Shown: positions 1 through 8,642 of the stretch, one piece after another
Position numbering within the stretch: position 1 is the first letter of the stretch
Layout of the letters: every line of letters begins with the position of its first letter
NCBI GenBank assembly: GCA_934446675.1
Contig: CAKSEL010000014.1
Coordinates: forward strand, 3,331 to 67,330
Direction: 5' to 3'
DNA from: an uncultured Eubacteriales bacterium
Lineage (GTDB): Bacteria; Bacillota; Clostridia; Oscillospirales; CAG-382
DNA length: 64,000 nucleotides
Notes under the pieces: model-generated
Databases searched by the model: none
What the model was told of the DNA's origin: nothing
Seen by the model: only the letters and a program-made list of their open reading frames with translations
Program-made: the position numbers and the translations under genes

Positions 1-123
1 AAAGATCACAGCATCTCCGACGCGGCTTTTGAATGCGGATTCTGTTCGGTACAGTATTTCAACCGCGTTTTCAAAGCCAATCTCGGCTGCGCTCCGTCCG
101 AAATGCGAAAGTCCGGAATATAG
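1..123 (+). CDS. AraC-family regulator, C-terminal fragment (5' end outside window)
   Basis: Frame 1 is open from the first base and encodes 40 residues before TAG at 121-123. The peptide reads as the end of an AraC/XylS double helix-turn-helix domain: SISDAAFECGFCSVQYFNRV followed by FKANLGCAPSEMR matches the family signature (IA..CGF.s.syF.r.FKk..G.tP..yR). It is a DNA-binding transcription factor. Its target and ligand domain cannot be seen. No neighbour on this side suggests a pathway. Confidence 0.85.
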   Translation, partial: KDHSISDAAFECGFCSVQYFNRVFKANLGCAPSEMRKSGI

Positions 124-229
124 CCGTGAAATTCGGATAAAAGCGCAAAAAAATTCCGGCGCACCGTATATGGTACGGCACACCGGAGCTGATTATTCAG
201 CACGCTTTAAGGTTCTGCACCCGAAAGCT

Positions 230-676
230 TTATTCAATTTCAAGTCTTCTCGATTCGGGAAGTTCTTCCTTCTTCTTGGGCAGCGTAATTTTGAGAACGC
301 CGTTGTCGTATTTCGCCGTAATCTCGTTTGACTTTACGTTTGACAAATCAAACTGTCTTGAATACGAACCGTAGGAACGTTCGCAGCGGACGTATTTATC
401 TTTCTTGTCCTTCTCTTCGTGTTCCGAATGACGTTCTGCGCTTACGGTAAGCACGTCGCCGTTTATGTCAAGGTGAATATCCTTCTTTTCAAAGCCCGGC
501 ATATCGGCTTCAAGCTCATATCTGTCGCCTTCGTCCTTTATATCGGTCTTGAAACTTTCCATTGCTCCGTCAAAGAATGAATACGGCGTCGTAAAGAAGT
601 TCTTTTCAAACTCTTCCATTTCGCGGAAAGGATTGTAAACTTTATTATTCTTGTTATAAGGTCTGAGTTCAAACAT
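230..676 (-). CDS. Small heat shock protein, Hsp20/alpha-crystallin family
   Basis: This 148-residue cytosolic holdase chaperone binds unfolding proteins without using ATP. The alpha-crystallin domain spans roughly residues 45-145 and includes the GVLKITLPKK motif near the C-terminus. The N-terminus carries the NPFREMEEFEKNFF segment typical of bacterial class A Hsp20. I chose ATG 676 rather than the upstream in-frame ATG at 724 because GGAGG lies 8 bases before it and the homologous sequence starts MFELRPY. It appears monocistronic and is divergent from the PucR-type regulator. Confidence 0.93.
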   Translation of the reverse strand: MFELRPYNKNNKVYNPFREMEEFEKNFFTTPYSFFDGAMESFKTDIKDEGDRYELEADMPGFEKKDIHLDINGDVLTVSAERHSEHEEKDKKDKYVRCERSYGSYSRQFDLSNVKSNEITAKYDNGVLKITLPKKKEELPESRRLEIE

Positions 677-832
677 GGTAAATACCTCCGAAATTGTCTT
701 TCTTTGTGCTGCAAATTCAAGCACCCTGATTTGTTTTATGCGTTTTGCACTTCAAATCTACACATCGGAATCATCTCCGTTTTTTATCTCAAGGCTCTTT
801 AAACCTTGTTCTTTTTTCTTTTTACGTATACT

Positions 833-860
833 ATTATAATCAAAAGCCTTGATTTTTCAA
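833..860 (-). promoter_or_regulatory. Probable sigma-A promoter of the hsp20 gene
   Basis: On the minus strand TTGAAA (860-855), 16 bases, TATAAT (838-833). It overlaps the divergent promoter at 849-877. No CIRCE-type inverted repeat was noticed nearby. Confidence 0.6.
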
Positions 861-877
861 GAATACGGCGGTATAAT
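849..877 (+). promoter_or_regulatory. Probable sigma-A promoter of the PucR-type regulator and corA
   Basis: TTGATT (849-854), 17 bases, TATAAT (872-877). It covers the upstream ATG at 849, which supports translation starting at 930 instead. Confidence 0.6.
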
Positions 878-929
878 TAAAGTGCAGTCTGTTGTGCCGA
901 CAGCACAAACAAAGAAACGGAGAAAGAAC

Positions 930-2147
930 ATGGACAGGCAAACGCTTACAGATATATTCATTGACAGTCCCACGCTTTCGGAGCTTATAAAAAACATCGG
1001 CGGACTGTTCGGCGCGCCCATACTCGTAACCGACGACGCTTTTATGATACTTTCAAGCTTTACGCCGGACACGGTGCCGCACAGCCGCGAGTTTAAAACC
1101 GCACTCAATCACAGCGAGCTGCCGTTTGATTTAAGCAGTATAATATCGTCACGCACCGAAAACGGATCCGCCGCGCCGTTTGAATGTGAATACAACGGCA
1201 AAACGCTTCGCATAAGCACGCTTTTTTATAACGGTGCGTCGCTCGGAAACATTATACTCGTGTATCCGGATCCGGAGTTTGAAAAGCCGGACGACGACAT
1301 TTTGTCCTTTGCCGACAGCATTGTTTCAAAGCAGATGTACGGCGAATACGGCAAAGATTCCGGATCTTCTTCGGGTACTGCGGAACAGGTACTGCGCGAG
1401 CTTATAGACGGAGAGTTTTCCGACAGGCGGAAATTTGAACTCAGAGCACAGTCAACATATCTTTCGGGATTTAATCCTGAACGCTTTGCACTGTGCGCAT
1501 TTTCCGACGGCACTGCGTCCTCTGACATCGGCAGCGAACGGATAATGCAGAACTTAAACTCATTCTTTCACGGCAGCCACCCGTTTATATATAAAGGAAA
1601 TCTTATTATATTTCTTCATAAGGAGCACGGAATTTCAAAGCTGTGCCGTTTTTCGGAGGAATACGGACTGAAAACCGTAATCTCGGAAAAAATACAGGAT
1701 CTTTTCACGCTGCCGCAGATGTACGCTTTTACGCAAAAAGCGCTTAACTACCTTCTGTCTCACGGTCACTACGAATCCTTTACGGAACAATGCGAGAGAT
1801 ATTCTCTGATAATTCTCTTAAAAGAGCTTGAACAAAACGGTTTTCCGATGGATCCCGGCGTAAAAAAGCTTTATCTTGCCGACAAGGACGCAGGCACCGA
1901 GCTTTGTCTTACGCTTTACACGTACATATCCTGCCGCCATTCTCTCAAAGAAACCTGCGAAAAGCTGTTCACCCACCGAAACACCGTCCTTTACCGCATA
2001 CGCAAAATAAAAGATGAGTACATTCCGGACTTCGACGTTCCCGAAAACAGCTTTTACATACTGTTAAGCACTGCGCTTACGCTGACAAAGCTCGGAAACG
2101 ACGATCTGTTCATTCAGAAAAATTCAAAAGGAGATATTGCACTATGA
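930..2147 (+). CDS. PucR/CdaR-type transcriptional regulator
   Basis: A 405-residue cytosolic regulator. The C-terminal 60 residues hold the HTH_30 domain seen in PucR and CdaR: SLKETCEKLFTHRNTVLYRI, then RKI. The N-terminal 130 residues resemble a sensory PAS/GAF-like region (LFGAPILVTDDAFMILSS). The start at 930 has GGAG seven bases upstream. The longer ATG at 849 lies inside the promoter. Its stop overlaps the corA start by four bases, so the two are translationally coupled. Signal and regulon are unknown. Confidence 0.8.
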   Translation: MDRQTLTDIFIDSPTLSELIKNIGGLFGAPILVTDDAFMILSSFTPDTVPHSREFKTALNHSELPFDLSSIISSRTENGSAAPFECEYNGKTLRISTLFYNGASLGNIILVYPDPEFEKPDDDILSFADSIVSKQMYGEYGKDSGSSSGTAEQVLRELIDGEFSDRRKFELRAQSTYLSGFNPERFALCAFSDGTASSDIGSERIMQNLNSFFHGSHPFIYKGNLIIFLHKEHGISKLCRFSEEYGLKTVISEKIQDLFTLPQMYAFTQKALNYLLSHGHYESFTEQCERYSLIILLKELEQNGFPMDPGVKKLYLADKDAGTELCLTLYTYISCRHSLKETCEKLFTHRNTVLYRIRKIKDEYIPDFDVPENSFYILLSTALTLTKLGNDDLFIQKNSKGDIAL

Positions 2148-2992
2148 TAAAAGCGGTATCGTTATCGGCTCTGTCCGGTCTTTCGGACTGCCTCGGTGAA
2201 AAAGTTATAAAAAGCATTACAGAGCCGCGCACTGAAAATTTCAAAAGCTTTGCGGACTATACTCTTATGACATTTGACTGCTGCGACATACGCAAAAGCA
2301 GCGTCCGAAATCCGAAAGTCACGGTATATCTCGGCAAAGAAAACCTTTTCTTTATCTGTGAGACCGAGGCTCTTGTGCGCACGGAAAGCATCTTAAATTC
2401 GGTTCTTGATGACGGCATAGCCGACTGCGGACAGACTTTGACCGCATTTTTTGAATATATGCTTGAATCCGACACTGTTTATCTCGACTCTCTTGAACGC
2501 GAGATAGACAACCGCGAGACCGAGTTTCTTGAAAATCCGTCCGACAGCGGCAAAGTCTTAAAAAAAATATCGCACTACCGCCGCAAGCTTCTCCGCATAA
2601 AAAGATATTACGAACAGCTCAACTCTATCTTTGACGAAACGGCGGAAAACCGAAACGGCTTGCTGTCCGAAACACTGTGCCGCAGATTTGAAATCCTGAG
2701 CTTACGCACGGACAAATACATAAACTCCGTAATTTATCTGAAAGAAGCCGTAAGCCAGACGCTTGAAGCATATCAGTCGCAGCTTTCGATACGCCAGAAC
2801 GAGCTTATGAAGATCTTTACCATTGTCACGGCGATTTTTCTTCCGCTTTCGCTTATTGCGGGCTGGTACGGTATGAATTTCCGCGGTATGCCCGAGCTTT
2901 CGTGGGAATACGGCTACCCTGCGGTAATTCTCGTAAGCGCGGCAATAGCAGTTTGGCTTATATGGTACTTCAAAAAGAAAAAATGGCTCTGA
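2144..2992 (+). CDS. corA: CorA-like divalent metal ion channel
   Basis: This 282-residue inner-membrane Mg2+/Co2+ transporter forms a pentamer in known family members. A cytosolic alpha/beta and long helical region covers about residues 1-215. Two C-terminal membrane helices follow (about 222-241 and 256-276), with the diagnostic YGMNF motif between them and a basic tail (KKKKW). At 282 residues it is slightly shorter than the usual 310-320. The ATG overlaps the stop of the regulator upstream, so the regulator may respond to metal or envelope state; that is inference. Confidence 0.88.
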   Translation: MIKAVSLSALSGLSDCLGEKVIKSITEPRTENFKSFADYTLMTFDCCDIRKSSVRNPKVTVYLGKENLFFICETEALVRTESILNSVLDDGIADCGQTLTAFFEYMLESDTVYLDSLEREIDNRETEFLENPSDSGKVLKKISHYRRKLLRIKRYYEQLNSIFDETAENRNGLLSETLCRRFEILSLRTDKYINSVIYLKEAVSQTLEAYQSQLSIRQNELMKIFTIVTAIFLPLSLIAGWYGMNFRGMPELSWEYGYPAVILVSAAIAVWLIWYFKKKKWL

Positions 2993-3007
2993 TACGCTTT
3001 TAAAATA

Positions 3008-3078
3008 TGCAAAAAAAATACAGCCCGGTATGAAAGATATTTTTCAATCGTACCAGGCTGTTGTTTTTCTGTTTTTTT
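3008..3078. terminator. Bidirectional Rho-independent terminator
   Basis: A stem of ACAGCC (3020-3025) with GGCTGT (3056-3061) encloses further pairing. An A-run lies on the left and a T-run on the right, so it can stop both corA and the convergent response regulator gene. Confidence 0.8.
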
Positions 3079-3101
3079 ACGCGGTGCGTAATTTGTTTTT
3101 A

Positions 3102-3791
3102 TTACTGCTGGAGCAGTTCAAACTTATATCCTACGCCCCATACCGTCTTGAGCGTCCATTTGTCGGATACGCCCTCAAGCTTTTCTCTGAGTCTCTTTAC
3201 GTGAACGTCAACGGTTCTCGAATCTCCGAGATAGTCAAATCCCCATACCTTGTCGAGAAGCTGATCGCGCGTGAATACTCTGTTGTAATTTGAAGTAAGG
3301 AAGTAAAGCAGTTCAAGTTCCTTAGGAGGAATATCAACGGCTTTGCCCGCAAGCTTAAGCTCATACTTCTGAAGGCTTATTTCAAGGTTATCAAACTTTA
3401 TAACCTCGCTGTCGTCGTTGTCATGACCCGAGTAACGTCTGAGCACTGCCTTTACGCGCGCCGAAACCTCTTTCATGTCAAACGGCTTTGTTATAAAGTC
3501 GTCGGCACCCAGTTCAAGTCCGAGTACCTTGTCGAATACGTCGCCCTTCGCCGTTACCATAATGATAGGCTTTGAGGACATTTCTCTTATCTCTCTGCAT
3601 ACCTGCCAGCCGTCTTTTCTCGGCATCATTATGTCAAGCAGCACAAGATCCGGTTCGTATATTTTGAATGCCGAAAGAGCCTTTATTCCGTCGTTTGCGG
3701 TAACTATCTCATAACCCTCGTTTTCAAGATAAAGTTTGAGCAGATCGCAGATGTTGGTATCGTCGTCGGCAATGAGTATTTTAAGTCCCAT
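3102..3791 (-). CDS. OmpR/PhoB-family response regulator (orphan)
   Basis: This 229-residue cytosolic protein has a receiver domain (residues 1-115, phosphoacceptor Asp53 in LVLLDIMMP, acidic pocket DDD at 10-12) and a winged-helix DNA-binding domain (residues 130-225, ending TVWGVGYKFE). ATG 3791 is preceded by GGAGG at 8 bases and begins with the canonical MGLKILIADDD; the ATG 21 bases upstream lacks such a site. No histidine kinase gene is adjacent, so its partner must be encoded elsewhere. Confidence 0.92.
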   Translation of the reverse strand: MGLKILIADDDTNICDLLKLYLENEGYEIVTANDGIKALSAFKIYEPDLVLLDIMMPRKDGWQVCREIREMSSKPIIMVTAKGDVFDKVLGLELGADDFITKPFDMKEVSARVKAVLRRYSGHDNDDSEVIKFDNLEISLQKYELKLAGKAVDIPPKELELLYFLTSNYNRVFTRDQLLDKVWGFDYLGDSRTVDVHVKRLREKLEGVSDKWTLKTVWGVGYKFELLQQ

Positions 3792-3985
3792 TTTTAAATT
3801 CCTCCCTCTCAAAATGTCCTGTTTGTAAAAAAGTTCAAATTTGTTTCTTACAGTGTTAATTATATTCTTAAAATAATTGTATTTGGTTAACTAACGGTGT
3901 AATTTATGTAAATAAATTGTTATTTTCGGCAAAATTTTAACCCGAAACGGCAAATATACCGGATCGGGCATGAAAATGTACATTT

Positions 3986-4543
3986 TTAACGCTGTTTTGC
4001 AGCTGATCTGAACTCAAGTCCGCGGTTTATGACAAAAGCAATCGACGGCAGTATTGCGCACAGGCGTTTACGTGCCGCAAACGGATCGTCGGGAAGATTT
4101 ATGACAAGCGTATTGCCGCAGAAACCGGCAGTCGCGCGCGACGGGCAGAGAGCGTCGCATTTTCCTGAGCTGAGCGCTGAGGTTCCGTCGGTATAAGTGC
4201 CGTTATCCGAAGAAAATGCTCCGTCGGCACGGCTCAGACAATATGAAAAGTATTCGGCTTTTCTCTTGCACACGCTCTCGGTTATTTCGGGGATCACGTC
4301 GTTTTTGCCGAAGCCTTCCGCGCCTACCGTCACAACAAGGTCGTTCACCTCGCACAGTTGTCTTAGCCTTGACTTAATGTTTTCTTTCTGAAGTGCCGGC
4401 GTCATGCACGAATAACAGCCTCCGACGGAATATCCGCCGCCTTTAAGTATCTCCATAAGCTTTCCTGCACAGCATATCGCGCCCGACAGCTCAAGCGCGC
4501 TTTCTCCGACGCACATAAATCCCACATTCGGTATCTTTCTCAT
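3986..4543 (-). CDS. MogA/MoaB-like molybdopterin-binding domain protein
   Basis: A 185-residue protein with the fold signature of MogA/MoaB: DLVVTVGAEGFGKNDVIPE stands where family members have D-ll-TGGtG-gprDvTPE, and TAGFCGNTLVINLPDDP corresponds to the AGirg-tLiinlPGsP motif. The usual TGGTG is replaced by TVGAEG, so molybdopterin adenylyltransferase activity is uncertain. No other molybdenum-cofactor gene is nearby. It may be a divergent paralog with another role. Confidence 0.6.
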   Translation of the reverse strand: MRKIPNVGFMCVGESALELSGAICCAGKLMEILKGGGYSVGGCYSCMTPALQKENIKSRLRQLCEVNDLVVTVGAEGFGKNDVIPEITESVCKRKAEYFSYCLSRADGAFSSDNGTYTDGTSALSSGKCDALCPSRATAGFCGNTLVINLPDDPFAARKRLCAILPSIAFVINRGLEFRSAAKQR

Positions 4544-4787
4544 GTTTTAATCATTCCTTTGATTTTGATTTCATGAAAATTATACCTTATTTAAAGCCGC
4601 ACTTCAAGAACAACCGTTCGCCGCAAAATGCGTCATTGCGATTTTAAAGACACAAAAAATACAAATTTCGCCGTCTGTATCAAAAGTTCGTCCGAATAAG
4701 CTGTATCATTTTGCGGTATCGCGCCGAAACACGCGTACAAAACAAAAGCGAAGCGTACATATTGAATGTACACTCCGCATATTTATA

Positions 4788-5750
4788 TTATTTACAGCCG
4801 AAAACAAGCTTTATTACCGCAAAGGTCAGCGGAACGCTTATCATGGCAGACAGTATGTATGTAATTATATGGTTTACATGAAGTCCGTTATACAAAATTA
4901 TTACACAGGCGTTCTGCACCACGAAATTCGGGATATACGAAAAGCAGAATCCCAGAAATCTCGCAAAACTTAGCGGCATTTTGAAATTATACTTAGTATT
5001 CAGCAGATACGCTCCGCAAAGGCTTATAAGATACCCGATAATAAACCCGATGTTTGCTCCGAAAACCTTGCTGAAAAGATGTGCGAACACAACGCAGACC
5101 GCAACGTTTACAACGCCTATCGCGGCATACATTCCGAACTGGCGCGAAAATATATTCTTTAAAATGCGCTTTAAAAACGGAGGTTTGTACGAATCCCAGT
5201 CGACAAGCTTCCCGTCGGGTCTTACTATATATCTCTTATCCGAAAGCATTGCAAGCGGCGTGTCGGACAGAGAATCCGAGCAGAAAACGTCTATTTTTGC
5301 GTCGCCGAACTTTTCTCTGAATCTGTTGACCTTTTCCTGTCCCCAGCAGTTGGTTCCGGTGTATTCGCCGGTCTTTTTATCGACTCTTGACGCCAAAAGG
5401 TTCTTTATTCCGAGGCGCTTGCAAACAGGTTCAAGCAGAAATTCGGGTGACGCCGAAATTACAACGTCGCCGTCCTTGTGATCTCTTTTATACCAGTCAA
5501 AAACACGGTGTATATTCTTATCCCAGAAATCTTCAACAGCCGCGTCAATGTCCGGAACTTCGCGCAGAAACCTGTACATTACCTGCTTGAACGCCGTCTT
5601 ATCGGTCTTTCCGATAATAAACTTAAAAAATGCGGCGGCGGTCGCAGGCAGATGTTTTAAAATCTCAGGATAGCGTTTTAAGCAATAGAAATAGAATTTT
5701 TCGGTACTGTCTGCGTTCAGTATGGTTTTGTCAAAATCGTACACGTTCAA
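4788..5750 (-). CDS. HAD-IB phosphatase fused to a GtrA-like membrane domain
   Basis: A 320-residue fusion protein. Residues 1-200 form a HAD subfamily IB phosphatase with nucleophile motif YDFDKTIL at the N-terminus, SASPEFLL as motif II and CSDSLSDTPLA as the late acidic motif. Residues 205-320 contain four predicted membrane helices typical of GtrA/DPMS-type flippase-like proteins. I start at TTG 5750 because AAAGGAG precedes it and family members begin MNVYDFDKT. The likely role is in polyprenyl- or lipid-linked sugar metabolism at the membrane; the substrate is unknown. Confidence 0.72.
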   Translation of the reverse strand: MNVYDFDKTILNADSTEKFYFYCLKRYPEILKHLPATAAAFFKFIIGKTDKTAFKQVMYRFLREVPDIDAAVEDFWDKNIHRVFDWYKRDHKDGDVVISASPEFLLEPVCKRLGIKNLLASRVDKKTGEYTGTNCWGQEKVNRFREKFGDAKIDVFCSDSLSDTPLAMLSDKRYIVRPDGKLVDWDSYKPPFLKRILKNIFSRQFGMYAAIGVVNVAVCVVFAHLFSKVFGANIGFIIGYLISLCGAYLLNTKYNFKMPLSFARFLGFCFSYIPNFVVQNACVIILYNGLHVNHIITYILSAMISVPLTFAVIKLVFGCK

Positions 5751-5868
5751 CAGCCGGCGCACTCCTTTCCGCTTATAATTCAAAAAACAGACATTTGCGA
5801 ACAGACTTAAAACCGCGGCAGTATAAGGTGCCGCGGAAAATATTATTTTTGTCTTTTATCTCAAAAAC

Positions 5869-6312
5869 TTATGCGTTTTCAAGCTCCGTTATCATATCGA
5901 CGCGTTTCTGATGGCGTCCGCCCTCATACTCGGCTTCAAGGAAACCGTCGGCAATCATCTTTGCCGTTTCTATGCCGATAACTCTTGCGCCCATGCACAG
6001 AACGTTTGCATCGTTGTGCTTTCTTGTCATTATCGCGCTGAAAACTTCGCTGACAGCAGCCGCGCGTATGCCCTTTACCTTATTTGCGGCAATGGACATT
6101 CCTATTCCCGTTCCGCAGATGAGTATGCCGAGAGATCCTTTATCCGCAAGCACCTTGTCGCATACTTTCTTTGCGTATACCGGATAGTCAACGCTTTCGG
6201 GAGTGTAAGGTCCGACGTCCTCAATTTCATAGCCCTTATCGTTAAGATAGCCTATAAGGTCGTTTTTCATGTGAAGTGCGGCATGGTCGCAGCCGATGTA
6301 CAACTTTTTCAT
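5869..6312 (-). CDS. rpiB: Ribose-5-phosphate isomerase B
   Basis: A 147-residue cytosolic enzyme of the RpiB/LacAB family that interconverts ribose 5-phosphate and ribulose 5-phosphate. It starts KLYIGCDHAALHMK and contains the catalytic-Cys region GILICGTGIGMSIAANK and HNDANVLCMGAR, all diagnostic. Length matches the family. GGAG lies 9 bases before the ATG. An allose- or galactose-phosphate isomerase role is possible within this family. Confidence 0.93.
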   Translation of the reverse strand: MKKLYIGCDHAALHMKNDLIGYLNDKGYEIEDVGPYTPESVDYPVYAKKVCDKVLADKGSLGILICGTGIGMSIAANKVKGIRAAAVSEVFSAIMTRKHNDANVLCMGARVIGIETAKMIADGFLEAEYEGGRHQKRVDMITELENA

Positions 6313-6343
6313 AATGTCATTCTCCGATAATCAGAAATTTAAA

Positions 6344-6787
6344 TTACTCGTGATCGCCGTGTGCGTCGCAGTGAGCGCAGGAAGCCGCGCACTGTTTTTC
6401 AAGCTCGGTCGTGTCGCGTCCGGTCTTTTTATAATAGTCGAGAATCGCAGCCTTGACTGCCTCCTCGGCAAGCACCGAACAGTGAACCTTTACTGGCGGA
6501 AGTCCGTCGAGAGCCTCGACAACGGCTTTATTTGAAAGCTCAAGCGCCTCTTCTACCTTTTTGCCCTTTATAAGCTCTGTCGCCATGGAGGAAGTCGCTA
6601 TTGCCGACGCACAGCCGAAAGTCTGAAACTTTATATCGACTATAACATCGTTTTCGATCTTCATATATATTTTCATTATATCTCCGCACTTTGCGTTGCC
6701 TACTTCTCCTACGGCGTCCGCGTCCGGAATTTCACCGACGTTTCTCGGGTGAGTGAAATGATCCATTACTTTTTCGGAATACAGCAT
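6344..6787 (-). CDS. iscU: IscU/NifU-type Fe-S cluster scaffold
   Basis: A 147-residue scaffold on which [Fe-S] clusters are assembled before transfer to target proteins. Cluster ligands are visible: NAKCGD, FGCASAIATSS and VKVHCSVLAE. It starts MLYSEKVMDHFTHPRNVGE, the standard opening. The C-terminus has an extra Cys/His-rich tail (CAASCAHCDAHGDHE), which may bind metal. It lies 29 bases downstream of iscS in one operon and would supply clusters to the many radical SAM and Fe-S proteins of this genome. Confidence 0.93.
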   Translation of the reverse strand: MLYSEKVMDHFTHPRNVGEIPDADAVGEVGNAKCGDIMKIYMKIENDVIVDIKFQTFGCASAIATSSMATELIKGKKVEEALELSNKAVVEALDGLPPVKVHCSVLAEEAVKAAILDYYKKTGRDTTELEKQCAASCAHCDAHGDHE

Positions 6788-6816
6788 AATTTTTCTCCTG
6801 TCTTGTATTTTAAGGA

Positions 6817-8004
6817 TTATTCTCTGCCGAGAGGTGAGATCTCTCTCAGTCTTGTAATAACCTTTATTATATTTTCGGCAAGATAATCTATATCTTCCTG
6901 TGTTGTTTCATGCGACAGCGACACACGAAGCGATCCGTGGGCTATTTCATGCGGAAGCCCCATTGCAAGCAGCACGTGGGACGGTTCAAGCGATTTTGAC
7001 GAGCATGCGGAGCCGGTTGACACGCAAATGCCTGCCATATCCAGCATGAGCAGCATTGACTCGCCCTCGACATACTCAAAAGTAAAGCTTGCCGTGCCCG
7101 GAAGTCTGTTTGTCGGGTGTCCGGTAAGTCTTGTATGCGGCAGCGCAAGCACTCTGTTTATAAGCTGGTCTCTCAGGCTTACAAGTCTTAAATTGTCTTT
7201 CTTTATCTCTCTGTCGGCAATTTCCAGAGCCGCAGCCATGCCCACGATACCGGGCATATTTTCCGTGCCGCTTCTCTTGCCGCGTTCCTGTCCGCCGCCG
7301 TCGATAAGGTTCTTTATGACAGTTCCGCTCTTTATATAAAGTCCACCGACGCCTTTTGGTGCTCTGAACTTATGTCCGGAGAACGAGAGCATATCAACGC
7401 CGAGTTCCTTTACGTTTACCGGAATGTGTCCGACAGCCTGAACTGCGTCTGTAAAGATAAGCGCCTTTGAACCGGCTTGCCTTACCTTCTTTACTATCTC
7501 AGCAACGGGTTCTATTGTTCCGACCTCGTTATTTGCAAGCATTACCGCAACAAGGCAGGTGTTCTCTTTCAGTGCCGCAACTATATCGTCGGGATTTACA
7601 ACGGCGTCGCCGTCAACTCCCACCCATGTAACCTCAACGCCCTTCTTTTCGAGAGCCTTGCAGGTGTGCATTACGGCATGGTGTTCGATAGTCGTCGTGA
7701 TTATATGCGGCATTTTACCGCCGTTCTTTTCTATATAGCTTTCAACCGCGCCTTTGATCGCCCAGTTGTCCGACTCCGAACCGCAGCCTGTAAAGAAAAG
7801 CTCCTTTGACTCGCAGCCGAGTATCTTTGACATACTGAGTCTTGCCTCGTCGATCATTTCCTTAGCCTGTCTGCCCTTTGCATGGAGGCTTGAGGGATTT
7901 CCGAAAATATCGCCGAGAAGAGGCAGCATTTTTGCAAGAACCTCCGGGTGAACGCACGTCGTCGCCGCGTTATCGGCATATACGAATCTTTTTTTATCTG
8001 TCAT
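6817..8004 (-). CDS. iscS: Cysteine desulfurase (IscS/NifS family)
   Basis: A 395-residue PLP enzyme that removes sulfur from cysteine for Fe-S cluster assembly. It starts with the conserved YADNAATT. It has the PLP-lysine segment SFSGHKFRAPKGVGGLY and the mobile active-site cysteine in CVSTGSACSSKSLEPSHVL. First gene of an iscS-iscU operon with a promoter at 8055-8084. Confidence 0.95.
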   Translation of the reverse strand: MTDKKRFVYADNAATTCVHPEVLAKMLPLLGDIFGNPSSLHAKGRQAKEMIDEARLSMSKILGCESKELFFTGCGSESDNWAIKGAVESYIEKNGGKMPHIITTTIEHHAVMHTCKALEKKGVEVTWVGVDGDAVVNPDDIVAALKENTCLVAVMLANNEVGTIEPVAEIVKKVRQAGSKALIFTDAVQAVGHIPVNVKELGVDMLSFSGHKFRAPKGVGGLYIKSGTVIKNLIDGGGQERGKRSGTENMPGIVGMAAALEIADREIKKDNLRLVSLRDQLINRVLALPHTRLTGHPTNRLPGTASFTFEYVEGESMLLMLDMAGICVSTGSACSSKSLEPSHVLLAMGLPHEIAHGSLRVSLSHETTQEDIDYLAENIIKVITRLREISPLGRE

Positions 8005-8054
8005 ATTTATATTTTCTCCTGCGTTTTAACTTAATTAAAGAGAATATCAAAAAT

Positions 8055-8084
8055 ATTATACCCAAAATGAAAACGGGAATACAA
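8055..8084 (-). promoter_or_regulatory. Probable promoter of iscS-iscU
   Basis: On the minus strand TTGTAT (8084-8079), 18 bases, TATAAT (8060-8055). No IscR-like or Rrf2 gene is adjacent. Confidence 0.5.
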
Positions 8085-8152
8085 CGCCGTTATTCACCCA
8101 AGGCGAAACATTCCCGAAAACAGTTTGTTCATTTGGCGAAGAACTTTTTATT

Positions 8153-8377
8153 TCAGATCTTCTTTTCGATAAAATCGGCTACATCTCTGATTGTCTTGAG
8201 CTGCATTGCCTCTTCGTCCGAAACGGTGATGCCGAATTTCTGTTCAACCGCCATAAGCATCTCGACTATATCAAGCGAGTCCGCGCAAAGATCCTCGACG
8301 ATGTTCGTGTCGGGATCGAGAGTGTTTACATCAACACGGAGCTGCTTTGCGAGCATATCCATAACTTTCTCTAACAT
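8153..8377 (-). CDS. acpP: Acyl carrier protein
   Basis: A 74-residue carrier of growing fatty acyl chains. The phosphopantetheine-attachment Ser34 is in the motif ADSLDIVEM, and the overall charge is acidic. ATG 8377 starts MLEKVMDMLAKQL, as in other bacterial ACPs; the upstream ATG adds ten non-conserved residues. No fatty acid synthesis genes are adjacent. Confidence 0.93.
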   Translation of the reverse strand: MLEKVMDMLAKQLRVDVNTLDPDTNIVEDLCADSLDIVEMLMAVEQKFGITVSDEEAMQLKTIRDVADFIEKKI

Positions 8378-8572
8378 TTCCAAACCCCCATTCTCATACA
8401 GAGCCATTAAAGAAAGCCGCTGTTTTCTGACCGAAATACATTATATTCCAAAGTATATTGCTTGTCAATAGACAAATTACAACATTTATATTAACGCACG
8501 CCCCGGAAATTACCGCAGTTTGACAAACAAAAGCGAAAATCCGCGTCCGGCTGCATCTTTACATATATTATA

Positions 8573-8614
8573 CGCCGGAAAAGTAAGGTTTAAATACCAA
8601 ACACTCTTCCGGCG
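8573..8614 (-). terminator. Inverted repeat after the Fe-alcohol dehydrogenase gene
   Basis: CGCCGGAA (8573-8580) pairs with TTCCGGCG (8607-8614) with extra pairing inside. It is placed to end the BMC operon on the minus strand, although the following U-tract is weak. Confidence 0.4.
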
Positions 8615-8642
8615 CGCACAATTCATTTTTTTGCAGTTAAAA

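Noticed and set aside
8408..8642. Possible tRNA or small RNA in the gap before pduQ
   Set aside because: No cloverleaf or T-loop sequence (GTTCGAATC-like) was found; only one hairpin and A/T-rich sequence are present.
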